Source: Ramichloridium luteum (Eukaryota; Ascomycota; Dothideomycetes; Mycosphaerellales; Dissoconiaceae). Taken from it: a stretch of 64,000 bases of DNA. Shown here piece after piece: positions 44,833 to 55,429 of the stretch. The notes beneath the pieces were generated by a model. It was not told the DNA's origin, searched no databases, and saw only the letters and a program-made list of their open reading frames with translations. A program made the translations under genes and the position numbers. How positions within the stretch are numbered: the stretch's first letter is position 1; each line of letters begins with the position of its first letter. The stretch lies in contig MTSC01000044.1 in the NCBI GenBank assembly GCA_002368545.1, positions 204,034 through 268,033 of the forward strand. Direction: 5' to 3'.

Positions 44833-45246
44833 TCAGGATTCCACCACAAGGACATGCAACTCAGTGCTGACCCTTTGGCGATCAATCTCGGCTGACATCG
44901 AAGTGCTTCGACTGTTCTCCTGGACCATTGATGCACTCTCTAATGATTCCTTGAAGCAACGGTCCCTCAGTGTATTGATCGCTGGGCATGATCCGCCGGA
45001 GGTCGTGCGGTATGCAGGCCGGAGTGGCGGAGAAGGTCTTGCGATGAATCCAACGTCACCATCCGCGACGTAGGCCTCTGAGAGACCAGAAGAGCATTGC
45101 CAAAACATGCGGATGAAGTAGCAACCACTATTGCGCAAGATACTTAGCGTCACTGCCAACACAGCAACAAAAACAACTGCCATGACAACTACACAAGCGC
45201 CGAGAAGACTTCGGCGCTGGTCCGGCAATGCATAGATACATCGCAT
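44833..45246 (-). CDS. Possible small single-pass membrane protein (weak)
   Basis: This ORF of 137 residues from the ATG at 45246 starts with RRSLLG and a strong hydrophobic helix (ACVVVMAVVFVAVLAVTLSI), then a polar region with four cysteines (GCYF, FWQCSSG, GGSCPA, DRCFKES). The order of a basic flank, a helix and a Cys-containing exposed part is what a type II membrane protein would show. No homologue is recognised and an antisense frame of similar length exists, so the call is weak. Confidence 0.25.
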   Translation of the reverse strand: MRCIYALPDQRRSLLGACVVVMAVVFVAVLAVTLSILRNSGCYFIRMFWQCSSGLSEAYVADGDVGFIARPSPPLRPAYRTTSGGSCPAINTLRDRCFKESLESASMVQENSRSTSMSAEIDRQRVSTELHVLVVES

Positions 45247-46484
45247 GACATGCTCAAGGAGTCAACGGTCAAATTGACCGTCAAAAGTGACGATACATTC
45301 GTTGCGTGGTACCTTGAGTCCCGAATGTGATGCTGATGGTGACCCCTAGCTAACGATATCGCAGATGGACGATGCACTGACGATCGCTACGTGATGCACT
45401 GCCCGAATCGCTTCACAACACAAACAGTATCGCTTTATGCAGCGCGACGTGAGCTTCATAGCTTTATGCAACTGTGCGATAATGGAAGAACGAACATATG
45501 GCACTGAGGATCTCATTGCGGAGCCAACGCGGTCCAAGTGCATATATCGACGAAGACGCTGATGGCTTTATCACAAAAAGTTGTCGATGTTGATAATCAA
45601 GTCTTTGATCCTGTTCGATACAGGACGAGGCCACACCGTGACAACATGATGTCGCCGTCACCGAGCCAGGACTTCATGTTCGCCATGCACAGTGAGCGTC
45701 GCCACAGTCGTGGTCATTGATGCAAGCCCACAGTTCAGCAGCCACTATCGGATCTCGTAAAATCGCGATCGCCTGCGGACTTTCTCATCACTCAAGCGCC
45801 TGGTAGAGATACCTCAGGTCGGATCTTGGTTCCGATGCAGAGTGATCCAGCAGGGCTCACTGTCAACTTCGAGCGGGATTGCGCTTGACTTGATCTACTC
45901 GAAGCCCGGACCTATCTTCTGCCAACCGCTGCCCTAAACTGACGTCCGCCAATCAGTTACCCCTTATCTCTGCAGCCACCGTTACACCGTTGGCTGATCA
46001 TCTTTCCCGCCATGGCGAACGTCTACGCCGGGGCTTCTTTTTGCTGCTTTGCGACAAGGTCAAGTAGCCATCCATTTGTCATACAGAAGGATGCAACGAA
46101 GCTTGACTCTCAGGAGAGGTTTCGTACCTGGCACTTGAGCCAGAAATACATGCAAAGCGACATGAGGCACACGAGACATACAAAATGAAGCAATCTGTCA
46201 GCACTCCGCCACGCCAATCATGGCCAAATTTGACGTGAGCGTCGCATGATCGGAGGCTGGGCTCTTTTGACCGCCAACGCACATTCTCATGCGTGCTATA
46301 TCTTCGTATGCGCTCGATCGCGCGATGCAAGGCACCACAAACTACAACGTCTCTGTGCGCGTCAAGACATGAAGACAACAAGGAACTGAGGGCAGTCGGT
46401 ATAGAGTCTTCGAGGTATGCACTCCAGAGGTAGGTGTTGAGGTAAATCCGATACTTACCAGGGCATCTTCGTCCATCAAAAGTG

Positions 46485-46536
46485 GCATGTTGTCTTCTGG
46501 GCCTCAAGAGGCATGTTGTCTTCTGGGCTTCAAGAG
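46485..46536. repeat. 26-bp tandem duplication
   Basis: Two copies (46485-46510 and 46511-46536) of a unit beginning GCATGTTGTCTTCTGGGC differ at one position. It lies in non-coding sequence. Confidence 0.85.
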
Positions 46537-47433
46537 GGGATGGCAAACGATCGGATCGCACGCTGACAGAGCCTACAGACCTCAATCGATGGCATGCCTT
46601 TGCCGGGTTGTACATATGCACCCAAGGGCTTTTGCAGATAATCTGGAAACACGAACGAAACTTTGCTGTCCAATGATCGGAGACGCGGACGAAGGGGATC
46701 GAGCTCGCTGTCTTCGTTTTTCTTCCACAAAGAGCTTCATACATTCTCGAGTATCCGCTCGAGTCGTCATCCTAGGAGACTTCACGGTGTTATCACGGAG
46801 CATAAGCCGGAGTACCAATCTTCATTTCGACCAGTCCAAGTCCTAGTTATTCCAAGTTCAGCCACGCACTCCAAGATACCATTTTAGACACGTGCAATCC
46901 TCAATACTGGGCAATTTGAGGGTCCTTCATGTACATTATCTCCGACACTTCTATCATCCAGTACGTGTCAATACTATATGCAAATTATGACTATAGTAAC
47001 TGATCGATTCCCATGCGGCTCATGCTGTATGCGGCCACAATGAAGTGACGTTGGTTCTCGACGCTGGAGAAAAGGGAAGGGGCGATGGGCGTTCTTGCCC
47101 AAGATTTTCACGGGAGTACCCTCAAGCCTAGACAGATACAATAACACACCTTACCTTACTCGATTCCTGATACAATAACCACTTTCCTTTTCATTTACAC
47201 GGCACAATCGCACATCATCTCGTCACTGTCGCCAACATGATTCCGAGATCTGTTCACTATTCCAACAGTACGCAAGTCTGAATTTGCGTTCACGCATGAT
47301 CATCGTTCGCGGGCATCAGTCCTCCTTCCCACGCGTTTTCTCGTTGACCCAGACTACTTCTACACGCGTTTTCATCAATGCTTTTCATTTGCAGGCGTCA
47401 ATTCTGATATCAACAGCACGCCCCAAACCGCCA

Positions 47434-49773
47434 ATGTCGAGTCCCACGTCGTCCTTTCTCGAGGATGAGGCTGGAAAACCCGACTCACTCGACCCATCAT
47501 ATCGGGATTCGCTGTCGGTTGTTAGCAAAGGCAATGGCAATGTCGATCCCGATGTCAATGCCAATTCCGATGACGATGCCAACACCAATGCCAATGGAGA
47601 TAGTGACGTTGTTGGCGCCGGGACACAATTCCTTCTGGAGGAACATCGTCGAAAGGAGCAGACTAGAGGTATGGCAAACACGAATCGGACCGCAAACACA
47701 AATGGGACCGCACATGTGTCGTTGACAGCTGTAGTTCTGGTCCCTCCGAGCGACAATGACGAGCGAAGTAATGGAACATGCGATGTAATTGCACTTGTGA
47801 TTGACATTGTTAGTGACGACGACGCCAGCGTGGATGCCACCACCACCAGCACCAATCCCGAAGCCGACCACAATGCTAACGACGATGCCGACAACGATGC
47901 CGATGCCGAAATCGCGGCCCGCTACCACTACCCTACCGCCCCGGCCTGCGAAAAAGCCTCGGCTTTATCACTCCTGCCCACTGCAATCGGGACCATCCCG
48001 GCTGCCAGCTGATCGTTCTCGACTTCGCGCGCCTAGCAAGCTGTCACTGATCCCGCGTTTCAAACCCGCACAACACGCTGGAGCATCACTGTTGGCGCGT
48101 CAAGCAGTTTTCACGAGCGCGACATCGAAATCGCGACTGCAATCGATTGGGGCAGATGACCCTATCCAGAGTACTGAGACAGCTGCAGATGACGAGATCA
48201 AAGAAGAAGATGAGGATGTCGCGATAAGCAACAGCAAAGAGGACAACAATCGCGATGTCGACGAAGATCACGCCATGGACAACGACGACGATGTCGATAA
48301 TACTTCCAGCAAGGTACAAAATGCCGACGAAAATCCGAATGCTACAGCAGGTCATCATTTCGATGACAATCCCAATTCCAATCCCGACCTCGATCAGAAC
48401 GTTAGTGGAAATGGCAACGCAGAACAAGACCACAGACACGAAACGATCATAATGTCGATTTAAATCCTGAAGTCGATCGCAACGTTAACGAAGATCGTGA
48501 TCCTGATCCCGATCGCAATGTCATTGGCGACGTTGACTTGCCTGGCATATCGCCAGTTTCACAGCCCGCTGCGGTTTTCCCTCGCATACAGGGTGCAGTC
48601 TCTGTTTACCGCGGTGGCGAAAACGCACAGGGCGCGCCATTGTGTTCTGAACTCGCGAAGATATATCAAAGCCTGAGAGCCGATCTCGTTGGCCTCGTCG
48701 AGCGCCTTTTCAAGGGACACGTTGGCTGGGGATTGCTCAAGCACGCGACACACGAGACCCGGGCCCCTTCCTGCTGCACTGCCTGTTGCGTCCTCCTTTG
48801 CATGCACCCTCGTATTCTCGATGCTGTCATGCAAGGGGAATTGCCTGCGCTGCGGTTAGTTGACCAGGAGCTGAAAGAGGCCTTGGCCAACCACCGCCGT
48901 CGTGCCAGTGACCCAGCAGCGCGTCAACCGGTGATTTACATCAATTACCTTGTCAACGCCCTGAGCAATCGCGGTTTCACCTTCTCCGAAGCTGCTCGCA
49001 TTGCCGACCTCCTGGAACTATATATGGGCATGTCATCCGAGTCCGTCGCATTCGCCAACAGAATCGACAATGCCCGCCGCAGCAATAATCGCATCTCTTC
49101 TGCCGAAAGTGCCAACAACCATCGGCGTTACCTTTCCGGTCCGAATCAAATCGGATACCAAGCCGGAGCGCGATTGCTGATTGAGCGGATGCGCCGACAC
49201 CTCTACATTGACAAGCAATGGCCACTGGCGCCGTTTGCTGAAGTCGGATACACCATCGAGAGCGAAGCACGGAAACGTGCCCATGCCACCGGTGCCATCT
49301 CCAATCGCCTCATGACGCTGGCCAACCTCATTTGCGATGACGAATGGTCCGGGCGGTTCCAGATCCAGTACCACGATGTCTATTGCATTCCCGCGGTCGA
49401 GCATGCTGCCGTTGGTGAGATCGTCATCACCATGTTGGCGCATGCCTACACACAGAACGGCGGCGGTTTCAACTGCTTCCCTGCCGGCATCAGCGTCCAC
49501 AGTGCCGAAACCGTCACTGCTGCCGAGTGGGACGACAATCTCGAGTGGAACGACGAAAATGCAGCCACCGAGTACGATTTCAAGCACGCGATGGAGCAGC
49601 AGCATTTGGTTGCAATCAAGCCCCAGGAGGACCGCATTCGCGAGCTCGAACGCAAGGTCATGCTCCGCGATCTGATCGCGGACATGTGCGAACAAGTCGA
49701 GGGTCTCCCTGCAGACCTGGCGGAGACCATCAAGGAATCGGAAAGGGAGTATGACGATCTCATGGCGATGTGA
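47434..49773 (+). CDS. Asp/Asn-rich orphan protein with two frame changes
   Basis: I do not recognise this protein. From the ATG at 47434 the frame runs through Asp/Asn/Ala-rich sequence (DVNANSDDDANTNANGDSD) to a TGA at 48010. A second frame, offset by one base, carries coding-like sequence from about 47900 (PPRPAKKPRLYHSC) into another Asp/Asn-rich tract (DEDHAMDNDDDVDN) and stops at 48461. The first frame then resumes at about 48440 (NDHNVDLNPEVDRNV) into a well-behaved 411-residue domain ending at 49773. Two introns could bridge the changes: 47785-47863 (GTAATT..AAG, 79 bases) and 48314-48435 (GTACAA..CAG, 122 bases). Both keep the phase, but neither has strong consensus. The alternative is a pair of compensating indels. 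The C-terminal domain has no signal peptide or membrane span and ends in a coiled coil (EDRIRELERKVMLRDL). Confidence 0.45.
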
Positions 49774-49816
49774 GGGAGGGTGACGTTCGCGCAGGTGAGG
49801 ATTAAGTAGTGGTGGG

Positions 49817-49840
49817 GTTCGTGTTCGTGTTCGTGTTCGT
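49817..49840. repeat. (GTTCGT)4 hexamer microsatellite
   Basis: Four perfect copies lie just after the orphan gene. Degenerate related hexamers continue to about 49900. Confidence 0.85.
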
Positions 49841-49977
49841 GTCGCTGCTGATAGGGGGGTTTGCGTTCGTGATGTTGTTGGCTGTGAGGTTTGCCTTCGC
49901 GTTCGTGATAGATGTAATGTCTGTCTTGCTTCTGTGTAGTCGTCGGTGGGTCTTGTAGGCCGTCTTCGTTTGCACGA

Positions 49978-50011
49978 CGTCGTCGTCGTCGTCGTCGTCG
50001 TCATCGTCGTC
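49978..50011. repeat. (CGT)n microsatellite
   Basis: About eleven CGT triplets with one CAT interruption. On the minus strand the tract reads as poly-Asp in one frame. Confidence 0.9.
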
Positions 50012-50530
50012 CTTGATATGTCTCGGGTCACTATCGTCAATGTAGCTAGCTTCAATCAATTCTTGCTCTACCCCACAGTCTCCCATGTCTTCATGATGCT
50101 TTCCAACACCATTCTGGGTCATTTTCGAAGTCGAACACGCCCATGAAGCTTAAATCAACGCCAGCACACGTTTTTGATGGTTTTTAACGCAGAATGAAGC
50201 CCTGAACACGAATTAAACAACCAAATGACCGGAAAATCAGTGTTTGACGCGAAATCGAGTATTTGACAGGAAAATCAGCCGGAAATGCAAAAATACGCAG
50301 AAACTGCCAAATCGGTCGCCGAAAACGGCACGAACGTTAGAAATGGCTAGTCTGACCCCAATTTCCCGCCAAACATGCCCTAATGTACCGTTCTTCAGCG
50401 CCATGCACGCCACACTTGCCCCTTTGCAGAAAATCTCTTGCACAACGCAGAAGAACAAAGATAGGGTGAATCAGGCATCCGGAGAATGTTTTTCCACTTT
50501 CCCCAGGTCCACTGCGTTTTTTCCAAGCGC

Positions 50531-50990
50531 CTGGAAATTTCCCAAGCCGTGGAAATTTTCCAAGTCCGTGCTTTGCCTGGAAATTTTCCATGGAGATTTT
50601 CCATGGAAATTTTCCAAGTCCGTGCTCGCCTGGAAATTTCCATGTGCTTGTTGGAAATTTTCCAAGTCCGTGCTTCCCTGGAATTTCAAGCCGTGTTTGC
50701 CTGGAAATTTTCCAGGTCTGCTTGTCTGGAAATTTTCCAAGTCAGTGCTTGCCTGGAAAATTTCCAAGTCCGTGTCTTTGGAAATTTCCAAGTCTGCTTG
50801 CCTGGAAATTTGCCAGGTTTGCTTGCTTGGAAATTTTCCATGGCCTGGAAATTCCCAAGTCTGCTTGCCCGGAAGTTTCCAGCATTGATGGCCTGGAAAT
50901 TTCCAAGTCCATGAATTTTTCAAGCCTGCATGCTTGGGAATTCCCAGGATTATGGCGATGGTTGGAGCCTGGAAAACTCCCAAATGCGCA
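50531..50990. repeat. Array of about 19 near-palindromic GGAAATTTCC-type units
   Basis: The core TGGAAATTTTCCA or GGAAATTTCC recurs about 19 times in 460 bases, spaced mostly 17-30 bases. The usual linker is a variant of AGTCCGTGCTTGCC. GGAAATTTCC is a perfect 10-base palindrome; GGAAATTTTCC is an inverted repeat with one central base. Units diverge at both ends of the array (GGGAATTCCC, GGAAAACTCCC). In the middle some cores touch directly (TTTTCCATGGAGATTTTCCATGG). The frames read through it in both directions are repetitive and probably not genes. Confidence 0.9.
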
Positions 50991-51284
50991 TTTCCATCGG
51001 TTTCCCATTCCCAGACTGCGTTGCCATCTCGCTGAATCGGCATCTCCAGATGCCAAATCACTGCGCGAGCCATTCTCACCAAAATTTGGAACATGTCCGG
51101 GAAAAAAGTATCGCTAACATGACTATTTGCGTTCTGAAACGCATGGGAAAAGTGGTTTGAGGTCAAAAAGTGTTAGTAGAACATGACTTTTTGGTGGGGT
51201 CGACGACAACGAGACGTGGGGTGGAGGCAATGAGTACATGGGGTGATGCGCCTTGACGAGAAAACGATTCACGTTCAACAATCA

Positions 51285-51810
51285 TGAGGATTGGATGAGA
51301 ATTGGAGGAGATATGACGGTTTTTGTAGAGGGGTAGTCGAGGGAAAAGGTTGGGGACGACATGATTGGGCGGCAGGGTGGGGGTGGATGGTGGTGAAAGA
51401 TATGTGGTGTGATGTGCCATGACGAGAGCGAGATCCTCAACCACGAATCATGAGGATCGGACCAGAATTGAGGGAGATATGTCGACTTTTGTGTAGGGGG
51501 TGGCTGAGGGAATGCCCTAGGGATGACGATGTGATGGCGGGATGACGCCGAAGAGCAGTGGCGATGATGCAGCTGGATGACAGGACGACGCGGGTCCAGA
51601 AACTGTGAGGATCGGCCAAGGATTGGGGGAGATATGTCGAACTTCGTACTGCGGTTGGATGTAAGTGCGTCGGGGCCGACACGGTGTGTGGTAAACGCTG
51701 TATGGATGACGTACAACCACTGGGGATGATGTGCCCCTGGTAGGGGATGGCGTGAATCCAACAATGGTGGAAATCGGTTGAGGATTGCAGGAGATATGTC
51801 GATCTTATGC
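51285..51810. repeat. Diverged tandem repeat, period about 155-166 bp, four copies
   Basis: The conserved core is GAGGATnGG, then AATTG or GATTG, then GGAGATATG with CG and a T-rich end. The string GAGATATG starts at 51308, 51474, 51629 and 51791. The sequence between cores is only loosely conserved. Minus-strand frames read peptides such as DISPPIL repeatedly, but no coherent protein results. Confidence 0.75.
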
Positions 51811-51978
51811 GCGAGTTGCCATATTGACAGCCGAAGACAGCCTGGGGCGAAGGCATGGGGCGACGACAACATAGGAGGCTCATGACAGCGTTGGGTGGTC
51901 GTGACAGTATGGCAGCGAGGCCTTTGGGTAGTCATAAGCGTGAGCAAGGTGCCAGGCGTAGCACTGCAGATGACGGGG

Positions 51979-52117
51979 ACGACGACATGCCGTAAGTGAT
52001 AAAGTCTGGTGACAGCAGAGACGATGGGTTCGAGGACGTCGAGCGGGAACGACGACATGACGTAGTGATGAAGCCTGGTGAGAGCATAGACGACGGACTC
52101 GAGGACGTCGAGTTTGA
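51979..52117. repeat. 70-bp direct duplication
   Basis: Two copies, with GACGACATG starting at 51981 and 52051, share GTGATGAAG-like sequence and TCGAGGACGTCGAG. They are about 80 percent alike by eye. Confidence 0.75.
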
Positions 52118-52432
52118 GAACACTGAGGTTGATGTAGAAAAAGTCTTGCCATTAGTTCTGAGCTATCACATACGAAATTACGGTCTCCAGCCTAGTCATC
52201 TTACCGTCAAGGCGAAGGTCACCTGTGCCGAAGAATTGTCACGACGAGGAAAGCACTGTCAACAACAACGAGGGTGTGCAACGTCAGCTGGTACATGATG
52301 CCCAAGTCCGAGACAGTACAGCCACGAGAAGGGCTGTCCCCAGGCACCCGGGCTGTCGCTGTGGCATGCAGACTTGTAGGCAGTGGAGCTTGAGCCATTC
52401 GAGGCAGAAGTCACCTGAACGAGGCAGCCCGG

Positions 52433-52637
52433 TGCTCCTGGTGTGCATCGTGCGTGTGTCTTGACGATTCCGCGATGGCGTGATGCTCCTGGTGGTGCAT
52501 CGTGCGTATGTCTTGGCGATTCCGAGACGGCGTGATGCTCCTGTTGGTGCATCGTGTGTATATCTTTGCAATTCCGCGACGGCGTGATGCTCCTTGTGTG
52601 CGTCGTGTGTACATCTTGGCGATTGCGCCGCGGCGCT
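52433..52637. repeat. 51-52-bp minisatellite, nearly four copies
   Basis: The unit begins TGCTCCTGGTGTGCATCGTG and includes GGCGATTCCGCGACGGCGTGA. Copies start at 52433, 52484, 52536 and 52588. The unit length is a multiple of three in only one step, so it is not maintained as protein. Confidence 0.85.
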
Positions 52638-53196
52638 GAGGAATGAGGTTCTTGGATATCAATGGCGATCGAGGGTCACAGACGTGCCGACGGCGGCGAC
52701 GAGACGGGACGGCAGCGATCATCACGATGGTGAGGGTGGTGGTGAGAGCGGTGGCCAAGACGCCGGCGATGGCAGTGGCGATGGCGGCGATGCGGGCGAG
52801 CCAAGCAGGATGGACGTGATGACAATCATGATAAAGGAAGGGATAATGATGTGAAAACGAGGGAGGACGGTGAGGTTGGATTGGACGAGGATGAGAATAG
52901 TCGAGGTGCAAAGTAAAGGTGAGGAGGTGCACTTACCTGGGCGTCTGTCGACGGTATAGGAAGGCACGCGCTTGGGACGCGCTTGGGACGCGTCCAGGGC
53001 GTTGCGTCTGTGACGAAGAAACCAGTGTCGACAGCTCCGATCCCAACTGCACAAGCAATTCGCTCGTCGTCGATCTCGATTCCTCACTTCGCAAGCCATC
53101 GGATCCTTTGCCGGTCCCGGTTCCGATTCCGATTCCAATCCCGCAGGCCGTTGACATTGTCGCCGATCCGAGGCCCGTGGTTGCCGCCGATGCAAG

Positions 53197-53877
53197 ATGG
53201 AGACTATCAGAGCAGGCCGCATCCACTTGCAGCGGGAGCTCGAAGAAATGTACGAGCGATGCAGTGAGCTTATGAAAGAGCGTGATAATGTGATCAATGA
53301 GCGCGATATCGCAAACGATAAACACGATGCCGTAGTGAAGGAGCGCGAAGACGCACTCGCCAAGGCAGATGCTCTTGCCGGAGAGCGTGACGACGCAAAT
53401 GCGAAGTACTATACCGTTGTAAAGGAGCGTGACGATGTGCTTGCCAAGTATCATGCGGTTGTCAATGAGCGCGACACTGTAAGCAATAAACACGACGTCG
53501 CTGTTAAGGAACGCGACAACATGACCGCGAAGTACGATGTCGTTGCCAACGAGCGTGACGATGCAAATGCGAATTACGATACCGTTGTCAAGCAGCGTGA
53601 CAATGTGACTGCCAAGTACCATGCCGCTCTTCGGGAATTAGACGAGGAAGAAAAGAGGTCCGAAGGCTTGGTCCAAGAACGAGACGCCGTAAAGAAGAGC
53701 AACATAACCATCGCCCACGAGCGTGACAATGCGATTCGAGAGCGTGATATTGCAATTCAAGGGCGAGATGCGTTGAGTATGGTCCTCGACAACTTGAAAA
53801 CTGAGCATGGAGCCAAGACCAGGGCACTCGATAACGAAATCAGCACCGTCGCAGACGAACGTGACGAGACCATCTGA
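53197..53877 (+). CDS. Coiled-coil repeat protein, 14-residue period, truncated by a stop
   Basis: The frame of 226 residues from the ATG at 53197 is a continuous charged coiled coil. About nine 14-residue repeats follow the pattern ERDDxxAKYxxVVK (for example ERDDVLAKYHAVVN and ERDNMTAKYDVVAN), encoded by a degenerate 42-base unit. The TGA at 53875 ends the frame, but the next 22 codons continue the pattern (KYGDAVRDRDAVALI) before another TGA. A Pro/Ile/Val-rich frame upstream (52919-53275) overlaps in a different phase and could be an earlier exon or a frameshifted N-terminus. I know no family for it. It may be a structural protein, a relic of a longer one, or a repeat expansion with no function. 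Confidence 0.5.
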   Translation: METIRAGRIHLQRELEEMYERCSELMKERDNVINERDIANDKHDAVVKEREDALAKADALAGERDDANAKYYTVVKERDDVLAKYHAVVNERDTVSNKHDVAVKERDNMTAKYDVVANERDDANANYDTVVKQRDNVTAKYHAALRELDEEEKRSEGLVQERDAVKKSNITIAHERDNAIRERDIAIQGRDALSMVLDNLKTEHGAKTRALDNEISTVADERDETI

Positions 53878-55429
53878 AATTGCGATGTCGCCAGTGGGAA
53901 GTACGGTGATGCAGTCAGAGACCGCGATGCTGTTGCCCTGATTTGAAAGGAACCTCGTCCCTTTGCAGTTGCTGTTTCGGAATCGTGCCGTTGTCGAAGG
54001 AAATTCGCGATGATATTGAATGTGGGTGACTCGACTGGTCGCAATACTGTGCGTACGTGACAAAGGGAGGTGTAAATGGCTTCCGACCGATGCTATAGCA
54101 TTTGCGAAGCCGGTAGGGAATCGCAAGTGCCGCTGTAAATGTGAAAAACCGTCATGATGGCTGTGGTCAGTGTTGTGATCGCTTGTACGACAATGGACTT
54201 GCGCATTTTAACTGATTGTGTGCGGCAAAATAGTTCGTAAGTAATCGCATCCGCAAGGACATCATGCGCGTGGGAATGGCACAAACAACCTCAAGTGATG
54301 TGAGGTGATTGCAGCCACAAACGACAAACGACAAACGACACGCGTGTACTGGGGAGTCACCAGCGCTGATTACCTGAGCACGCCTGAGCAACGTTCTTGA
54401 AATTCGACCTAGAGAAGCTACCTAAGTACTCACTACTGTATATGTCCTCGCTGGAGCCAATAGAGATCACGGAGCAGATGCAAACATATTCTCATCGTCA
54501 CGGCGATTTCGCGCCTACTGTGCGTTCAGCATATCGATGTCCAGCTCCGCTTGAACAGCGGCCTTTCCCATTTCCATGCGCCTGGCATCGCGCCGCGCCG
54601 TACGTAAACATGTTTTGAGCTCTTGGGCCTCGCGACTGCGTCTCTAGATGAGAGCGATAACGACATTGATCACGTGTTCGTTTCCCTAACGCAGGACGGC
54701 ATATTCCTCGCATCTCGCGGCATTCCTCGACAGCTGTGTCGTTTGTGATAGTTTGCTGAGAATTCGTCAGCTGGGCGTCATCAGCATTGTCGGTGTGCTG
54801 CATGTTGGAAGGACCATGGCCGTTGTTGGTGGAATTGGCAGTGATTACTCTGCGTTTGCGATACTCCCAGGATCGATGGAGTTGTGGAAGCGGCCTTGGC
54901 AGGGTTGAGATAACGTTGTTGGATGATGAGACGTATTCGGGGAAAGGGATCGATACTTACGAGATCGGGATCCATGCGATTGATATTCATGAGGTTGATG
55001 TAGATGAAGGAAATCGAATGTGGCAACAAAAATGGCAAAACATAACGTGCCTTCACCCACCCACCTAACGGAATATCTGTTACGAGATAACAAGGCACGC
55101 GTACGATACCATCCGGGCGACACCAACGGAAGTCCTCGAGCGCGACACTCAAGGACAATGCCACAATCTTTAGAGGACAACGAAGACAACTTAAAACGTG
55201 CCGGCTCTCAAAATTTGGCGTCCGGCGATGGGCGTCTCGTTCCTGGGCTTACAGGAGCCTTTCTTTCGCCAATTATATTGCAAATCCAAGTATTGTTTTG
55301 GTAGCTATGATATGCCTACTTGTCCAATGCCCATTACATCGTCCTGTTATACCCTGCTGCTCCAAAGTTCGATTCCATCGTCAATCTCGTCCGAGCTCAC
55401 TGAAGCAGTTCCCCAGCCTCTATCCGGGA
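53878..55429. other. Intergenic region upstream of the RdRP 3' end
   Basis: It begins with about 70 bases of decayed coiled-coil repeat. A short (ACAAACG)-like run lies near 54314-54341. No supported gene follows. Confidence 0.45.

Larger units (their letters stand above)
43140..47433. other. Gene desert of about 4.3 kb
   Basis: No family could be recognised and no multi-exon structure assembled. It contains many short overlapping frames on both strands, two tandem telomere-like hexamers (CCCTAA) at 44673-44684, a two-copy 26-bp repeat at 46485-46536, and one weak membrane-protein ORF listed separately. Confidence 0.45.
49774..53196. other. Repeat-dominated region without a supported gene
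   Basis: This interval consists largely of the microsatellites, the GGAAATTTCC-type array, the 160-bp family, the 70-bp duplication and the 52-bp minisatellite listed separately. Long open frames on both strands across it are products of repeat periodicity. From about 52919 a plus-strand frame of 118 residues has Pro/Val/Ile-rich sequence (DPLPVPVPIPIPIPQ) and may be an upstream remnant of the coiled-coil ORF at 53197. Confidence 0.55.

Noticed and set aside
46079..46744. Minus-strand ORF of 221 codons
   Set aside because: The start is not ATG, it crosses the 26-bp duplication, and it shows no domain or signal.
50531..50990. CRISPR-like appearance of the repeat-spacer array
   Set aside because: The genome is eukaryotic, the spacers resemble each other, and the repeats are short and variable.
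50244..51166. Long ORFs on both strands across the palindromic array
   Set aside because: Both frames only translate the repeat (WKFSKSVL or TDLENFQAS over and over); periodicity explains the lack of stops.
52933..53622. Minus-strand ORF of 229 codons
   Set aside because: It is the antisense of the 14-residue coiled-coil repeat and inherits its periodicity.
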